From Flammeovirga pacifica (lineage in GTDB: Bacteria; Bacteroidota; Bacteroidia; Cytophagales; Flammeovirgaceae), in the NCBI RefSeq assembly GCF_000807855.2, contig NZ_JRYR02000001.1, positions 3,072,490-3,136,489 of the forward strand: DNA of 64,000 nt. The letters run 5' to 3'. A program made the translations under genes and the position numbers. Every line of letters begins with the position of its first letter. Positions within the stretch are counted from its first letter, which is position 1. The notes below the pieces were generated by a model. It worked only from the letters and a program-made list of their open reading frames with translations. It was not told where the DNA came from and did not search any database. Of this stretch, positions 34,867 to 43,388 are shown one piece after another.

Positions 34867-35952
34867 ATGTCAACTGCGATTAATTTAGTTTCTTTCGAAA
34901 AACTTTTTTCATTTAGTAAAAATGTATTTTTAGCTATGGGTTGCCCGGAAGAAGACGCCAATTTAGCTGCAAATGTATTGTTATCTGCAGACCTTAGAGG
35001 GGTAGACTCTCATGGGGTGGCCAGATTAATTGGCTATGTAAGACTATGGGAAGCTGGTAGAATTAACCCTACTCCTAATATTAAAGTAATTCATGAAACA
35101 CCTAGTACTGCTACTATTGATGGTGATGCTGGTCTTGGCTTAGTGGTTGCACCTAAAGCAATGCAAATAGCTATAGACAAATCTGAAAATGTAGGTTCAG
35201 GATGGGTTTCAGTTAAAAATTCAAACCATTATGGTATTGCTGGTTATCATGCTATGATGGCATTACAGCATGATATGATTGGCTTGTCTATGACAAATGC
35301 TTCTCCACTTGTATCTCCAACTTTCTCTAAAGAAAGATTATTAGGTACAAACCCTATTGCCATGGCTATTCCTGCTGGTAAAGAACCTGCTTTCGTTGCA
35401 GATTTCGCTACTACAACGGCTGCCAATGGTAAATTAGAAATCTTACAGCGTAAACAAGAAGATGCCCCAATTGGATGGGTACAAGACAACGTAGGTAATC
35501 CTTCTACCGATGCTGCTGCATTAAAAAGCGGTGGTGCATTACTTCCGTTAGGAAGTGATAGAGTGAGAAGTAGCCACAAAGGATTCTGTTTAGGAAGTAT
35601 GGTTGATATTTTATCTGCTGTATTATCTGGTGCAGGATACGGACCTTGGGCGCCTCCATTTGTTAGCTTCCTTCCATTACCTGAAGATCCTGTTGGAGAA
35701 GGTTTAGGTCATTTCTTTGGTGCTATGCGTGTAGACGCTTTTAGACCAAAAGAAGACTTTAAATCTCATATGGATAATTGGATTCAAAGATTTAAAAATG
35801 CTGAAACCGTAGAAGGACAAGAAAGAGTTTTAATACCTGGTACACCTGAAAGAGAAATTGAACACTCAAGAAGAACCGAAGGGATTCCTGTATTAACTCC
35901 AGTAATAAAAGACCTTGAAGAAGTAGGAAAAAAATTCAGTTTAGTACTATAA
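34867..35952 (+). CDS. Malate/L-lactate/ureidoglycolate dehydrogenase family protein
   Basis: A 361-residue NAD(P)-dependent oxidoreductase of the Ldh2/MDG family, which is unrelated to classical lactate dehydrogenase. Signature parts are ADLRGVDSHGVARL (with the catalytic His), GLGLVVAPKAMQIAI, KNSNHYGIAGYHAMMAL and GTNPIAMAIP. Family members reduce or oxidise 2-hydroxy acids such as malate, lactate, sulfolactate or ureidoglycolate in the cytoplasm. It is a single gene with its own promoter region. No neighbouring gene indicates a pathway, so the substrate remains open. Confidence 0.9.
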   Translation: MSTAINLVSFEKLFSFSKNVFLAMGCPEEDANLAANVLLSADLRGVDSHGVARLIGYVRLWEAGRINPTPNIKVIHETPSTATIDGDAGLGLVVAPKAMQIAIDKSENVGSGWVSVKNSNHYGIAGYHAMMALQHDMIGLSMTNASPLVSPTFSKERLLGTNPIAMAIPAGKEPAFVADFATTTAANGKLEILQRKQEDAPIGWVQDNVGNPSTDAAALKSGGALLPLGSDRVRSSHKGFCLGSMVDILSAVLSGAGYGPWAPPFVSFLPLPEDPVGEGLGHFFGAMRVDAFRPKEDFKSHMDNWIQRFKNAETVEGQERVLIPGTPEREIEHSRRTEGIPVLTPVIKDLEEVGKKFSLVL

Positions 35953-36012
35953 ATTAAACCATATCAATCTATTAGTTAAATACTAAACCTACACCAACTT
36001 CATTCTATTTTG

Positions 36013-36034
36013 CTCTTTAATAAAGAGTGCTTTA
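36013..36034 (+). terminator. Weak hairpin after the dehydrogenase gene
   Basis: A short perfect inverted repeat CTCTTTAATAAAGAG (36013-36027) followed by TGCTTTAT. The stem is only 6-7 bp and the T-tract is broken, so it is at best a weak terminator. Confidence 0.3.
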
Positions 36035-36075
36035 TCAATCAGTTTTTTCACAAAAACCTGTGTTAAGGGAATTTT

Positions 36076-36654
36076 GTGTCAACATCTTACTATCTAAAAC
36101 CAAATCGAATGCTTTATAAAATCAAATTAAAGAATGCTGATCAGCATGTTCTTTTATCTGGTACTGCTTATGAATTCATCACAAATAATGAATATTACAA
36201 GCAAATAAATTTACTAGAAAACCTTCGAATGCATGCCTCAGGATATGTTTTCTTTCAAAAAAACTATCCTAAACCTAAAGGAGGGTATCAAAACATTACC
36301 ATTTACTTACATAAGTTAGTCGCTGAAAAATTTGTTGATCAACCTGAATCATCAAAAAGATTATTTGTAAGAATTAAGAATGGAAATGCTCTAGATTGCC
36401 GAGAGAAAAATTTAGAATGGGCAACTATGGCAGAATTAAGAAGAAATCAAAAACAACATCATAACAAAACTGGATATAGAGGTGTAGTGAAAGTAAGTAG
36501 TAAAACTTTCCGAGCTGTTCTATACTCCAAAGGTCAACGTTACGATTTAGGATTATTCCCTACTGCTGAAGCTGCTGCTGAAGCTTACAATAAAAAATCT
36601 CAAGAGCTTTTTGGTAAAACTAAAAGTTTAAACAAAGTAGAAGAAATAGACTAA
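36076..36654 (+). CDS. HNH-AP2 protein with decayed nuclease centre, probable DNA-binding protein
   Basis: A 192-residue protein. I prefer the GTG start at 36076, preceded by the Shine-Dalgarno-like AAGGGA at 5 bases; the next ATG is at 36109. Residues about 75-130 have the framework of an HNH_3 homing-endonuclease domain (LHKLVAEKFV, NGNALDCREKNLEWAT), but the usual N-H before the loop is R-I and the central N is Cys, so two of three catalytic residues are gone. Residues about 134-180 form an AP2/ERF DNA-binding domain (TGYRGVVKVSSKTF, YDLGLFPTAEAAAEAYNKKS). A strong terminator follows. I infer a DNA-binding factor derived from a homing endonuclease. Confidence 0.78.
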   Translation: MSTSYYLKPNRMLYKIKLKNADQHVLLSGTAYEFITNNEYYKQINLLENLRMHASGYVFFQKNYPKPKGGYQNITIYLHKLVAEKFVDQPESSKRLFVRIKNGNALDCREKNLEWATMAELRRNQKQHHNKTGYRGVVKVSSKTFRAVLYSKGQRYDLGLFPTAEAAAEAYNKKSQELFGKTKSLNKVEEID

Positions 36655-36709
36655 TTACAAACTACTGCTATCAAATAGCGAATGCGAATATATACTATCT
36701 AATTTCATA

Positions 36710-36748
36710 GGTAGATGAGTATTTTTATACTTATCTACCTTTATTTTT
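36710..36748 (+). terminator. Intrinsic terminator of the HNH-AP2 gene
   Basis: Arms AGGTAGATGAGTAT (36710-36723) and ATACTTATCTACCT (36728-36741), a 14-bp stem with one G-T pair and a TTTT loop, followed by TTATTTTTC. Confidence 0.88.
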
Positions 36749-36871
36749 CTGCTTTTTTTACTTTTTTCTATTATAAAGGCATCAATTTCAAAGATTTACA
36801 CGTATTAATAATGAATAAATGGTCATTCATGTTTAAATTTGTTTGAGAAATAACCTGTTAAAGAAAATATC

Positions 36872-37882
36872 ATGGCACAGCAACGAAAAAAAAGCACTAC
36901 AGCTAGCACTGCTGGCTCTAGTTCAAAAACTACAAGAACAAGAAAAGCAACTCCCAAAAAGACGAGTGCAAAAAGTACCCAATCAAAAACTCAAGGAACA
37001 CAAACAAGTATTCCAAATGTTGAGAAAGTTGCTGAAACTGTAAAGAGTACGACAAAAACTGTTCAACAAAAAGTAGCTACTACTAAAGACACTTCTAAAA
37101 AAGTTGCCTCTGTAGCAAAAGAGGTTCAAAAAGAATCTAAAGAGGCTGTTGAGACTATCAATCAAAATATTGACAAAGCTACAGAAACAGTAAAAGCAAC
37201 TGCAGAAAAAGTTGAAGAGAAAGCTCAAGAAGCTACTTCAAAAGTCAACGACACGTTTACTGAAACGCTAGATAAATCTTCTAAAACATCACATTCTTTT
37301 GTAAAAGAAGCGAATACTTTCTCTAAAGATTCAATCGAGAAAATGAACACTAAAACTGCACAGTTTATTGTGAAGTCTGAAGAAGTTTCTGGTCGTTTGA
37401 TGGAAGAAGCCAAAAGTCTGTCAGATGCAGCTTTAGAAAATGCTGAAGAAACAAGTAACAAAGTTTTAGAAATAACTAAAGGTGCTGTTGAAAAGACCCT
37501 TGATGTTACAAATAACATGATCAGCGATGTATTAGAGAAAGGCAAATCTTACACATCAGGTGCTTATCAAAAATCAAATGAAACAGTAGATCATTTTACA
37601 GATCAAGCAGATGGAATTATTGATGATTCTTATCGTTTTGTAAAAGAAACTTCTGATAAAATATTTGATACGACTAAAAAAGTAATTGAAAGTCCGGTTG
37701 ATACAGTTTCTGAAATGATCAAAGAAACTTCTGACGCCACTAATGCGGTAATTGATGAAGTTTCTGATAAAGTAGTTCGTTTATCACCTGTTGATTTACC
37801 TAAAAAAGAAGAGGTACTTTCTTTTGTAAAAGGTGGTGCAGCTTATGCGATCTATCCTGTTTTAAAACTTCTGAGATCATAA
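36872..37882 (+). CDS. LEA-like / apolipoprotein-like amphipathic helical repeat protein
   Basis: A 336-residue protein with no signal peptide. Residues 1-50 are Ser/Thr/Lys-rich and disordered. Residues about 50-300 form one long amphipathic helix zone with loose 11-residue periodicity (for example ATETVKATAEKVEEKAQEA), rich in Lys, Glu, Thr, Ala and Val and without Cys or Trp, as in group-3 LEA proteins, phasins and perilipin-like proteins. The C-terminus is more hydrophobic (AYAIYPVLKLLRS). It could coat membranes, storage granules or proteins under stress. There is no strict homology call I can make. It lies alone between two terminators. Confidence 0.72.
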   Translation: MAQQRKKSTTASTAGSSSKTTRTRKATPKKTSAKSTQSKTQGTQTSIPNVEKVAETVKSTTKTVQQKVATTKDTSKKVASVAKEVQKESKEAVETINQNIDKATETVKATAEKVEEKAQEATSKVNDTFTETLDKSSKTSHSFVKEANTFSKDSIEKMNTKTAQFIVKSEEVSGRLMEEAKSLSDAALENAEETSNKVLEITKGAVEKTLDVTNNMISDVLEKGKSYTSGAYQKSNETVDHFTDQADGIIDDSYRFVKETSDKIFDTTKKVIESPVDTVSEMIKETSDATNAVIDEVSDKVVRLSPVDLPKKEEVLSFVKGGAAYAIYPVLKLLRS

Positions 37883-37920
37883 TAAAAAAATAAGATTTGA
37901 TTAAAAATCAGTCTTAAAAT

Positions 37921-37957
37921 AAATGCCCTTTGTGTTATAATCACATAGGGCATTTTC
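37921..37957. terminator. Bidirectional terminator between the LEA-like gene and fmt
   Basis: Arms AAATGCCCTTTGTG (37921-37934) and CACATAGGGCATTT (37942-37955) form a 14-bp stem with one mismatch and a 7-base loop; a TTTT run follows on the plus strand and an A-rich flank serves the minus strand. Confidence 0.85.
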
Positions 37958-37962
37958 TGTTA

Positions 37963-38886
37963 TTAGAATTTACTTCCTAATAAAAAAGCATCGATTGGCA
38001 TTCGCTTTTTTCCTTGCATTTGCCATTCTTTTACTTCAATAAAACCGTCGTTAGTTTTAATATAAAAATACTTTTTATTATCCGTAGCAAATCCATCTTC
38101 ATTCGCTTCAATCTCTTGATTATAGACTTTTCCTACTTTAAATAATTTATAAGTTTTCCCCTGAATCTCTGTCCAAGCTGCAGGATAAGGTGACAACCCT
38201 CTAATAAAATTGTAGACCGTTTCGGTATCTTGATTAAAATCTACTTTACATGTTTCTTTAAATATTTTTGGAGCATGTTTAGGTTCACCTTTGATAACCT
38301 GAGGCTGAGTAGTATAATCTCCTTCTTCAATCTTCTGAACCGTTTTTAATACAAGATCACCTCCTATTTGCATTAACCTGTAATACACATCTCCTACAGT
38401 ATCTTCTTCATGAATTGGTTCTTCTTGTTGAAATAATACATCTCCAGTATCAATTTCATGCTTTAAGAAAAAGGTAGTTACTCCAGTTACTTTTTCTCCA
38501 TTAATAATAGCCCAGTTGATGGGCGCTGCACCTCTATAATCTGGTAATAAAGACCCGTGTAAATTAAAAGTGCCAATTTTAGGCATATCCCAAACCGATT
38601 CAGGTAACATTCTAAATGCCACTACAATTTGAAGATCTACTTCTAAATTTCTTAACTCCGATTGAAATTCCTCATTTTTTAAGTTAGTCGGTTGTAGAAT
38701 ATTCAATCCTGCCTCTTCAGCATATTGCTTTACAGGTGATGACTGTAATTTTCTACCTCTTCCTGCTGGTTTATCTGGAGCTGTAATTACACCTACTACA
38801 TTATAACCGTTTTCTACTAATATTTTTAATGATGGCACCGCAAAATCGGGTGTCCCCATAAATACAATTCTTAGATCTTTAGCCAT
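37963..38886 (-). CDS. fmt: Methionyl-tRNA formyltransferase
   Basis: A 307-residue enzyme that formylates Met on initiator tRNA. The N-terminal formyltransferase domain begins RIVFMGTPDFAVPSL and has the catalytic stretch FNLHGSLLPDYRGAAPINW with the Asn, His and later Asp (HEIDTGDVLF). The C-terminal domain (residues about 205-307) binds the tRNA. It lies 7 bp after trmH on the same strand, so the two translation-related genes form an operon. Length is normal. Confidence 0.97.
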   Translation of the reverse strand: MAKDLRIVFMGTPDFAVPSLKILVENGYNVVGVITAPDKPAGRGRKLQSSPVKQYAEEAGLNILQPTNLKNEEFQSELRNLEVDLQIVVAFRMLPESVWDMPKIGTFNLHGSLLPDYRGAAPINWAIINGEKVTGVTTFFLKHEIDTGDVLFQQEEPIHEEDTVGDVYYRLMQIGGDLVLKTVQKIEEGDYTTQPQVIKGEPKHAPKIFKETCKVDFNQDTETVYNFIRGLSPYPAAWTEIQGKTYKLFKVGKVYNQEIEANEDGFATDNKKYFYIKTNDGFIEVKEWQMQGKKRMPIDAFLLGSKF

Positions 38887-38893
38887 TTTTTAT

Positions 38894-39610
38894 TTATTTT
38901 TTCTTTAGATAAGTCTTTGATAAATTCTCAAAAAACTTGAGAGATTTGCATACCCACGCCCCTTCGATAAGGTGTTTTTCTTTGTCAGTTAATTGCCAAT
39001 TAATATCAGGTGATTTTCTCATTTTGGTACTTAACTGATTCAAGACTAATGCAGCTGAAACTGATATATTAAAGCTTTCTGCAAAACCATGCATAGGTAT
39101 TTTAATTTTGTAATCTGCAGCCTCTACTGCTTCTTCCGTTAAACCCGAAAATTCATTCCCAAACATTAAGGCCAAGGGTTCGTCCACAGGTAAATCATCC
39201 AACTCCATTTCTGTATGAGGTGAGGTTGCTACCATTTTATACCCTTTTGCTTTTAAATGTTCAACCGAAGATGCTAAGGAATTATGTTTATGTAAATCTA
39301 CCCACTTTGCCGATCCTTTTGCTACACTTGTCGACAATTGAAATTGATTTTCTTTATCAATAACATGTAGTTGCTGAATACCAAAACAATCACATGAACG
39401 CATCACAGCAGCTCCATTTTGAGGTTTATAAACTTCCTCCAATAGCACAGTAAGATGATTGGTTCTTTGAGCTAAAACCTCTTGAATTTTATCTATTCGT
39501 TCAGGAGTCGCAAATTGTTTTAAATAATCGATCAGTCCTTCCACTTCTGTATACTGATTAAAGTAATCAGTATTGTTGAACTTTACATAATTCTCATTAA
39601 CGTATGGCAT
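38894..39610 (-). CDS. trmH: tRNA (guanosine-18-2'-O)-methyltransferase, SpoU/TrmH family
   Basis: A 238-residue SPOUT methyltransferase with the deep trefoil knot. Motif 1 is VLLEEVYKPQNGAAVMRSCD, motif 2 is LALMFGNEFSGL, and motif 3 is ESFNISVSAALVL, all well conserved. The N-terminal extension fits TrmH, which methylates G18 in the D-loop of tRNA. rRNA-specific relatives cannot be fully excluded. It forms an operon with fmt. A strong terminator separates it from the gene upstream. Confidence 0.87.
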   Translation of the reverse strand: MPYVNENYVKFNNTDYFNQYTEVEGLIDYLKQFATPERIDKIQEVLAQRTNHLTVLLEEVYKPQNGAAVMRSCDCFGIQQLHVIDKENQFQLSTSVAKGSAKWVDLHKHNSLASSVEHLKAKGYKMVATSPHTEMELDDLPVDEPLALMFGNEFSGLTEEAVEAADYKIKIPMHGFAESFNISVSAALVLNQLSTKMRKSPDINWQLTDKEKHLIEGAWVCKSLKFFENLSKTYLKKK

Positions 39611-39661
39611 TCCTTATATAATAACATGGCCCGTTTAAAATAAGGGCTTTTCTTTAAGTGA

Positions 39662-39720
39662 TTAAAAAAACTGTTCTACAATCTGAATACATGTATTCTC
39701 TGATTGTGGAACAGTTTGTT
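39662..39720 (-). terminator. Long intrinsic terminator of the LpoA-like gene
   Basis: A long hairpin: AAACTGTTC ... ACAATC ... GAATAC on one side and GTATTC ... GATTGT ... GAACAGTTT on the other, with small bulges. The minus-strand U-run comes from the A-run at 39664-39670. It lies between this gene and trmH. Confidence 0.85.
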
Positions 39721-39785
39721 TATAATTGATATATGATATGCGTTACTGCTTGTTTATATATTAAATAACAAACTGATAAAACACT

Positions 39786-41558
39786 TTATTGATCAAATTT
39801 AGGTGGTGTCATATTTTTAAGATCACCATCAACAAATTGAATAATCGGGATATATTGATTGTCTTGAGATTGATAATAGTTATAAGCCTCTTGCATATAA
39901 CCTTGTTTCAATGCTTCAGATTCCATCAATGGTTTGACAAATCCATTTCCATGGTCTTTTAGGATATTACCAAAAGTAAACATGGTTTCAAATCCTTTAA
40001 ACACAAAATCTGAAGGTTGGTTATTGAACCTATCTTGGTATTTTTTGATAAATGTTTTTGCATTATATGTATCATCATTATACCAATTAGGGTACAGAAT
40101 ATTTATCCTTGCTGATTCCATTTGAGTATAACTCAATTGCTTAAATTTCAACCATTCCTCAGGAACATATGTATCCGATACTGTACCTAAAGAAAGTAAA
40201 GCACTCACTGTACTTAAAGCAGCTACTTCGTTAGTAACAGAAATAAACACATGAGCAGTAGAATCTTTCACAAACTGAATAGAATCCAAATCAACAAAAC
40301 CTAGTGGGTCAAAAAGTTCTTGTGCAACGTTAAACCCATCTACAGGATCATACTCTTGAAAAACAGCAATTTTACCACCGTCTTTTTCATAAGCTTCTTT
40401 AAATGATTTAGCCATCTCTTTTTCTTTTGTCGAATGACCAAAAATCACATAAGATACTACCGTATCTGCTTTTATTCTTATAGAATCTTCTTCAGGTAAA
40501 AGTTCTAAATTTTCTAATTCTTTTTTTCTAAGCTTAGTTCCTAAATATTTACCTATTGAATTATGAGTTGATGTTGCTAAAAATGAATTAGGATACTCAT
40601 CAATAATCATATTATTACTAGAAATAGGGTTAACCATTGGAATACCCGAAGTACTAGAGAATTTTTGAACTACAGGAATAATATCTGCGTAAAGTGGCCC
40701 AATAATTAGATCGACACTATTAAAATCTTCTTGAGAAAGAATTTCTTTAACATGAGCTGTATCTCTTTTTGTATCAAAAGTCAATACATTCAATTTTACA
40801 TTTCTTTTTTCTAGATAATCCTTTGCGATTAAGATACCTTGATAGATATTATACACAAATTCATTCTTCACCCTCAAGGCACTACCATCTGTAGATTCTG
40901 TAAAGAAAGGTAAGACAACTGCTACATTATAGACATCTTTATGTTGTGTCTTTCTAATTACATGATGATGAATTGCAATACCTAACTCCTCTGCTAATTT
41001 CTCTAACAATATTTGATCGACTTGATCTTTGGGTTGAGATTGAAGTTTTTCTAATAATTCAACCTTTAGAATTTCATTATCATTATACTTTTCAGACAAT
41101 GTCTTTAATTCATCTATTGTAAGCGTATTTACGTAATGCTGAGTGAATGAATCAACATCCTTTTTATATGAGTCTGTTTTTAAATCAGAAAAGGAAGCAA
41201 TTGCATTATCTAAATCATTTTTCTTTAAATAACTACATCCCTTTAGGTAAGTTACTTCCTCTTTATTATTCCAATCAGAATACTGAGTTTCAATTTGATT
41301 TAGGTTCTGAAGTGTTTCATCAAAATTCCCTTCCTTATAATTGGCTGTTGCCATGAGCATTAAAACATAAGGTTGATGAGAAGCATTCTTCATCAATAAT
41401 GTTTTTTCTAAAATGGTAATTGCAGGTTGATAATTTCCTTGATCTACCAATTTTTTAGCATAAGCGTAATGTTCAGCTTCAGATTTACCAGGACCATCTT
41501 GTGACCAGGCAGAGAAAGAAAAAATTAAACAAAAAAGAACTGTATAAAGTCGCTTCAT
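39786..41558 (-). CDS. TPR plus periplasmic-binding-protein-like (LpoA-type) secreted protein
   Basis: I start at the ATG at 41556-41558, which gives the signal peptide MKRLYTVLFCLIFSFSAWSQ and a 590-residue protein. Residues about 30-160 hold TPR-like helical repeats (YAYAKKLVDQGNYQPAITIL, then similar units). Residues about 210-580 resemble a type I periplasmic binding fold (VYNVAVVLPFF, DLIIGPLYADIIPVVQ, SGIPMVNPISSNN). This two-part plan is that of LpoA, the outer-membrane activator of penicillin-binding proteins, and of similar Bacteroidota proteins whose role is unproven. No lipobox is seen, so it may be soluble in the periplasm. Confidence 0.8.
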   Translation of the reverse strand: MKRLYTVLFCLIFSFSAWSQDGPGKSEAEHYAYAKKLVDQGNYQPAITILEKTLLMKNASHQPYVLMLMATANYKEGNFDETLQNLNQIETQYSDWNNKEEVTYLKGCSYLKKNDLDNAIASFSDLKTDSYKKDVDSFTQHYVNTLTIDELKTLSEKYNDNEILKVELLEKLQSQPKDQVDQILLEKLAEELGIAIHHHVIRKTQHKDVYNVAVVLPFFTESTDGSALRVKNEFVYNIYQGILIAKDYLEKRNVKLNVLTFDTKRDTAHVKEILSQEDFNSVDLIIGPLYADIIPVVQKFSSTSGIPMVNPISSNNMIIDEYPNSFLATSTHNSIGKYLGTKLRKKELENLELLPEEDSIRIKADTVVSYVIFGHSTKEKEMAKSFKEAYEKDGGKIAVFQEYDPVDGFNVAQELFDPLGFVDLDSIQFVKDSTAHVFISVTNEVAALSTVSALLSLGTVSDTYVPEEWLKFKQLSYTQMESARINILYPNWYNDDTYNAKTFIKKYQDRFNNQPSDFVFKGFETMFTFGNILKDHGNGFVKPLMESEALKQGYMQEAYNYYQSQDNQYIPIIQFVDGDLKNMTPPKFDQ

Positions 41559-41685
41559 AGTCGATGACAGAAGTGTCAAATTTAACCGTTATTAAAAAGT
41601 ACAAATTGTATAGAAAAAGCAGAGTTACTTATCTATTAAATAATACAACTTGCAATTTAAAGAATTCAAGGTGGATTAATAAAAA

Positions 41686-41711
41686 AAGCCAACTTGATTA
41701 CTCAAGTTGGC
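41686..41711 (-). terminator. Intrinsic terminator of the small-heat-shock-protein operon
   Basis: Perfect 11-bp arms AGCCAACTTGA (41686-41696) and TCAAGTTGGCT (41701-41711) around a TTAC loop; the A-run at 41680-41686 gives the minus-strand U-tract. It lies 27 bp past the stop of the second Hsp20 gene. Confidence 0.92.
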
Positions 41712-41738
41712 TCATTATTTCACAGAAATTTTATGTTA

Positions 41739-42143
41739 TTATTGAATTTCGATTGTTTTCTTCTGCGATTTTTCACTTTTCGGTAGTGAGATCGATAAAA
41801 CACCTTGCTCAAAATTGGCTTCTATTGTCTCAATGTCTATCGTATTCGGCAGATTAAAAGTTCTTTCAAAATCTTTTATTATAAATTCTCTTTTTAAGTA
41901 TTTCACTTCTTTATCTTGATTGTGAGTATAAGCCACTTTCAATTTATTATCATCTACAGAAATACTAACTTCTTCCTTTTTTAATCCGGGAATAAAAACT
42001 TCTAACGTAAATCCATCCTCTGCTTCTAAAACATTTACAGGAACTTGATTTGAAGTAACATTTACATTGTCTATTACATTAGCAACATCGTTAAATAATG
42101 ATGAAAACAATGAAGTTGGGTGATTATTTACTGTATATCTCAT
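41739..42143 (-). CDS. Small heat-shock protein, Hsp20/alpha-crystallin family
   Basis: A 134-residue protein with an alpha-crystallin domain at residues about 30-125: VNVLEAEDGFTLEVFIPGLKKEEVSI starts the domain and GVLSISLP is the conserved A-x-x-x-n-G-v-L motif near its end. The short N-terminal arm (SLFSSLFNDV) is the usual oligomer-forming part. Such ATP-independent chaperones hold unfolded proteins under heat or oxidative stress. It lies 7 bp after a second Hsp20 gene and is followed by a strong terminator. Confidence 0.92.
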   Translation of the reverse strand: MRYTVNNHPTSLFSSLFNDVANVIDNVNVTSNQVPVNVLEAEDGFTLEVFIPGLKKEEVSISVDDNKLKVAYTHNQDKEVKYLKREFIIKDFERTFNLPNTIDIETIEANFEQGVLSISLPKSEKSQKKTIEIQ

Positions 42144-42150
42144 AATTTTA

Positions 42151-42537
42151 TTATTTTATTTTAATTTGTAAAGATGATTTTTTGTCTGATTTTGGAAGTT
42201 TAATTTTCAAAATACCTTGATCAAATAGTGCATTAAATGTTTCAATATTTACATCTTTTGGTAATTTATATTTTTTCACAAAATCAATTACTTGATAGGA
42301 GTTTAATAAATACTTTGGATTAGTTTCTTCTGATTGTTTAATATCTGATTTATAAGAAACAGTAATCTTATTATCCTCAATTTCAATAGTAAAGTTTTCT
42401 TTTTTATATTTTGGAACAATAAACTCTAAAACATATTCTGAATCATTCTCAATAATATTTACAGGAATATTATATTTATAATTCATCAAATTTTTTGATC
42501 TATTTTTAGTTCGATAGCAATTATTATTGATACTCAT
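42151..42537 (-). CDS. Divergent small heat-shock protein, Hsp20 family
   Basis: A 128-residue paralogue of the downstream Hsp20. The alpha-crystallin core is recognisable (PVNIIENDSEYVLEFIVPKY, KENFTIEIEDNKITVSY, and GILKIKLP near the end), but the protein is more basic and the N-terminal arm differs (MSINNNCYRTKNRS). The two may form mixed oligomers. It is the first gene of the operon; a palindromic candidate operator lies 120 bp upstream. Confidence 0.87.
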   Translation of the reverse strand: MSINNNCYRTKNRSKNLMNYKYNIPVNIIENDSEYVLEFIVPKYKKENFTIEIEDNKITVSYKSDIKQSEETNPKYLLNSYQVIDFVKKYKLPKDVNIETFNALFDQGILKIKLPKSDKKSSLQIKIK

Positions 42538-42865
42538 TTCTTGACTATTTTTAATTCAAATTATTATTCAATTTCAAAAACAATTAGACAATGAGTATAC
42601 CAATATTATTTTAATGACATTTTGACGCTTCTTCTTCAAAACAAAGAACTTTTAAATGACAAAATGTCAAAATAAAGGTGGTTATTGATAAAATAACAGG
42701 ACATTTTTACCTTTTCTCCCCTCGCTTGTCGTTTCTTTTTTCATCCACTTTATTTTTTATGTTTCTTAACATTTGATTATATTTTGGTTAAACACAAACA
42801 ATACATTAACTTGGTTGTTTATTAATATCAAATTCGAAAAAATTGTTTCTAATTAATTTATAACA
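42538..42865. promoter_or_regulatory. Divergent control region between hsp20 genes and the MarR gene
   Basis: A 328-bp region with no gene. It holds the inverted pair of TGACA motifs described at 42615-42669, and the promoters of both neighbours. No exact TAnnTTTG element was found on either strand. Confidence 0.45.
42615..42669. promoter_or_regulatory. Paired palindromic candidate operators for the hsp20 operon
   Basis: TGACAAAATGTCA at 42657-42669 is a perfect palindrome (TGACA-AAA-TGTCA). TGACATTTTGAC at 42615-42626 is a near-match in opposite orientation, sharing AAAATGTCA. The two centres are about 42 bp apart, or four DNA turns, so dimers could bind the same face. It differs from the CIRCE element of HrcA. 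The adjacent MarR-family gene is a possible regulator; this is inference. Confidence 0.5.
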
Positions 42866-43342
42866 ATGAGTAACCTTATGGGAGAAGAGGCAGAACAAAG
42901 AAGACGCCTCACAAAAATGATCGCACAAACTTCAAGATTAGGTAATTATGCTTTGGGTAGAGCTTTCGAAAAAGCTGAAATCCCTATTTCTAGAGAACAG
43001 TGGGATGTTTTAGTAATGCTTTGGGAAAAAGACGGCAGAGCACAACAAGAATTTGCCAATTTCTTATTAAAAAATAGAGCAAGTATTACAAGTCTTATTG
43101 ATAACATGGAAAAAAACAACCTTGTTACAAGAGTACCTAATCCTACTGATAAGCGTTCTAAACTTGTTTACTTAACTCGTAGAGCAAGAGATTTAAAAGA
43201 CAAAGTGTTGAATATAGCTGAGCATGCTATTTTAGAAATAACAGATGGCATTGATTTAGATGAAATCGAGAGTGCAGTAATTATTCTACAAAAATGTTTG
43301 AGTAATATTAATAGATATCATAAACAAATTACGGAAGACTAA
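42866..43342 (+). CDS. MarR-family transcriptional regulator
   Basis: A 158-residue winged-helix regulator. The N-terminal dimerisation helix precedes the core ISREQWDVLVMLWEKDGRAQQ, the recognition helix region KNRASITSLIDNMEKNNLV and the wing DKRSKLVYLTRRARDL, the last being the typical MarR D-x-R pattern. MarR dimers usually repress a nearby divergent gene and release DNA on binding a small phenolic ligand or on cysteine oxidation; no Cys is present in the DNA-binding part. Divergent neighbours are the hsp20 genes; the next gene on the same strand is an L,D-transpeptidase. Confidence 0.92.
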   Translation: MSNLMGEEAEQRRRLTKMIAQTSRLGNYALGRAFEKAEIPISREQWDVLVMLWEKDGRAQQEFANFLLKNRASITSLIDNMEKNNLVTRVPNPTDKRSKLVYLTRRARDLKDKVLNIAEHAILEITDGIDLDEIESAVIILQKCLSNINRYHKQITED

Positions 43343-43388
43343 TTCACTAATGGATGTGATTAACAAAACACATCTTTAATCATCAACG

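Noticed and set aside
36076..36654. Active mobile homing endonuclease
   Set aside because: Two of three HNH catalytic residues are missing and no intron, intein or interrupted gene is visible.
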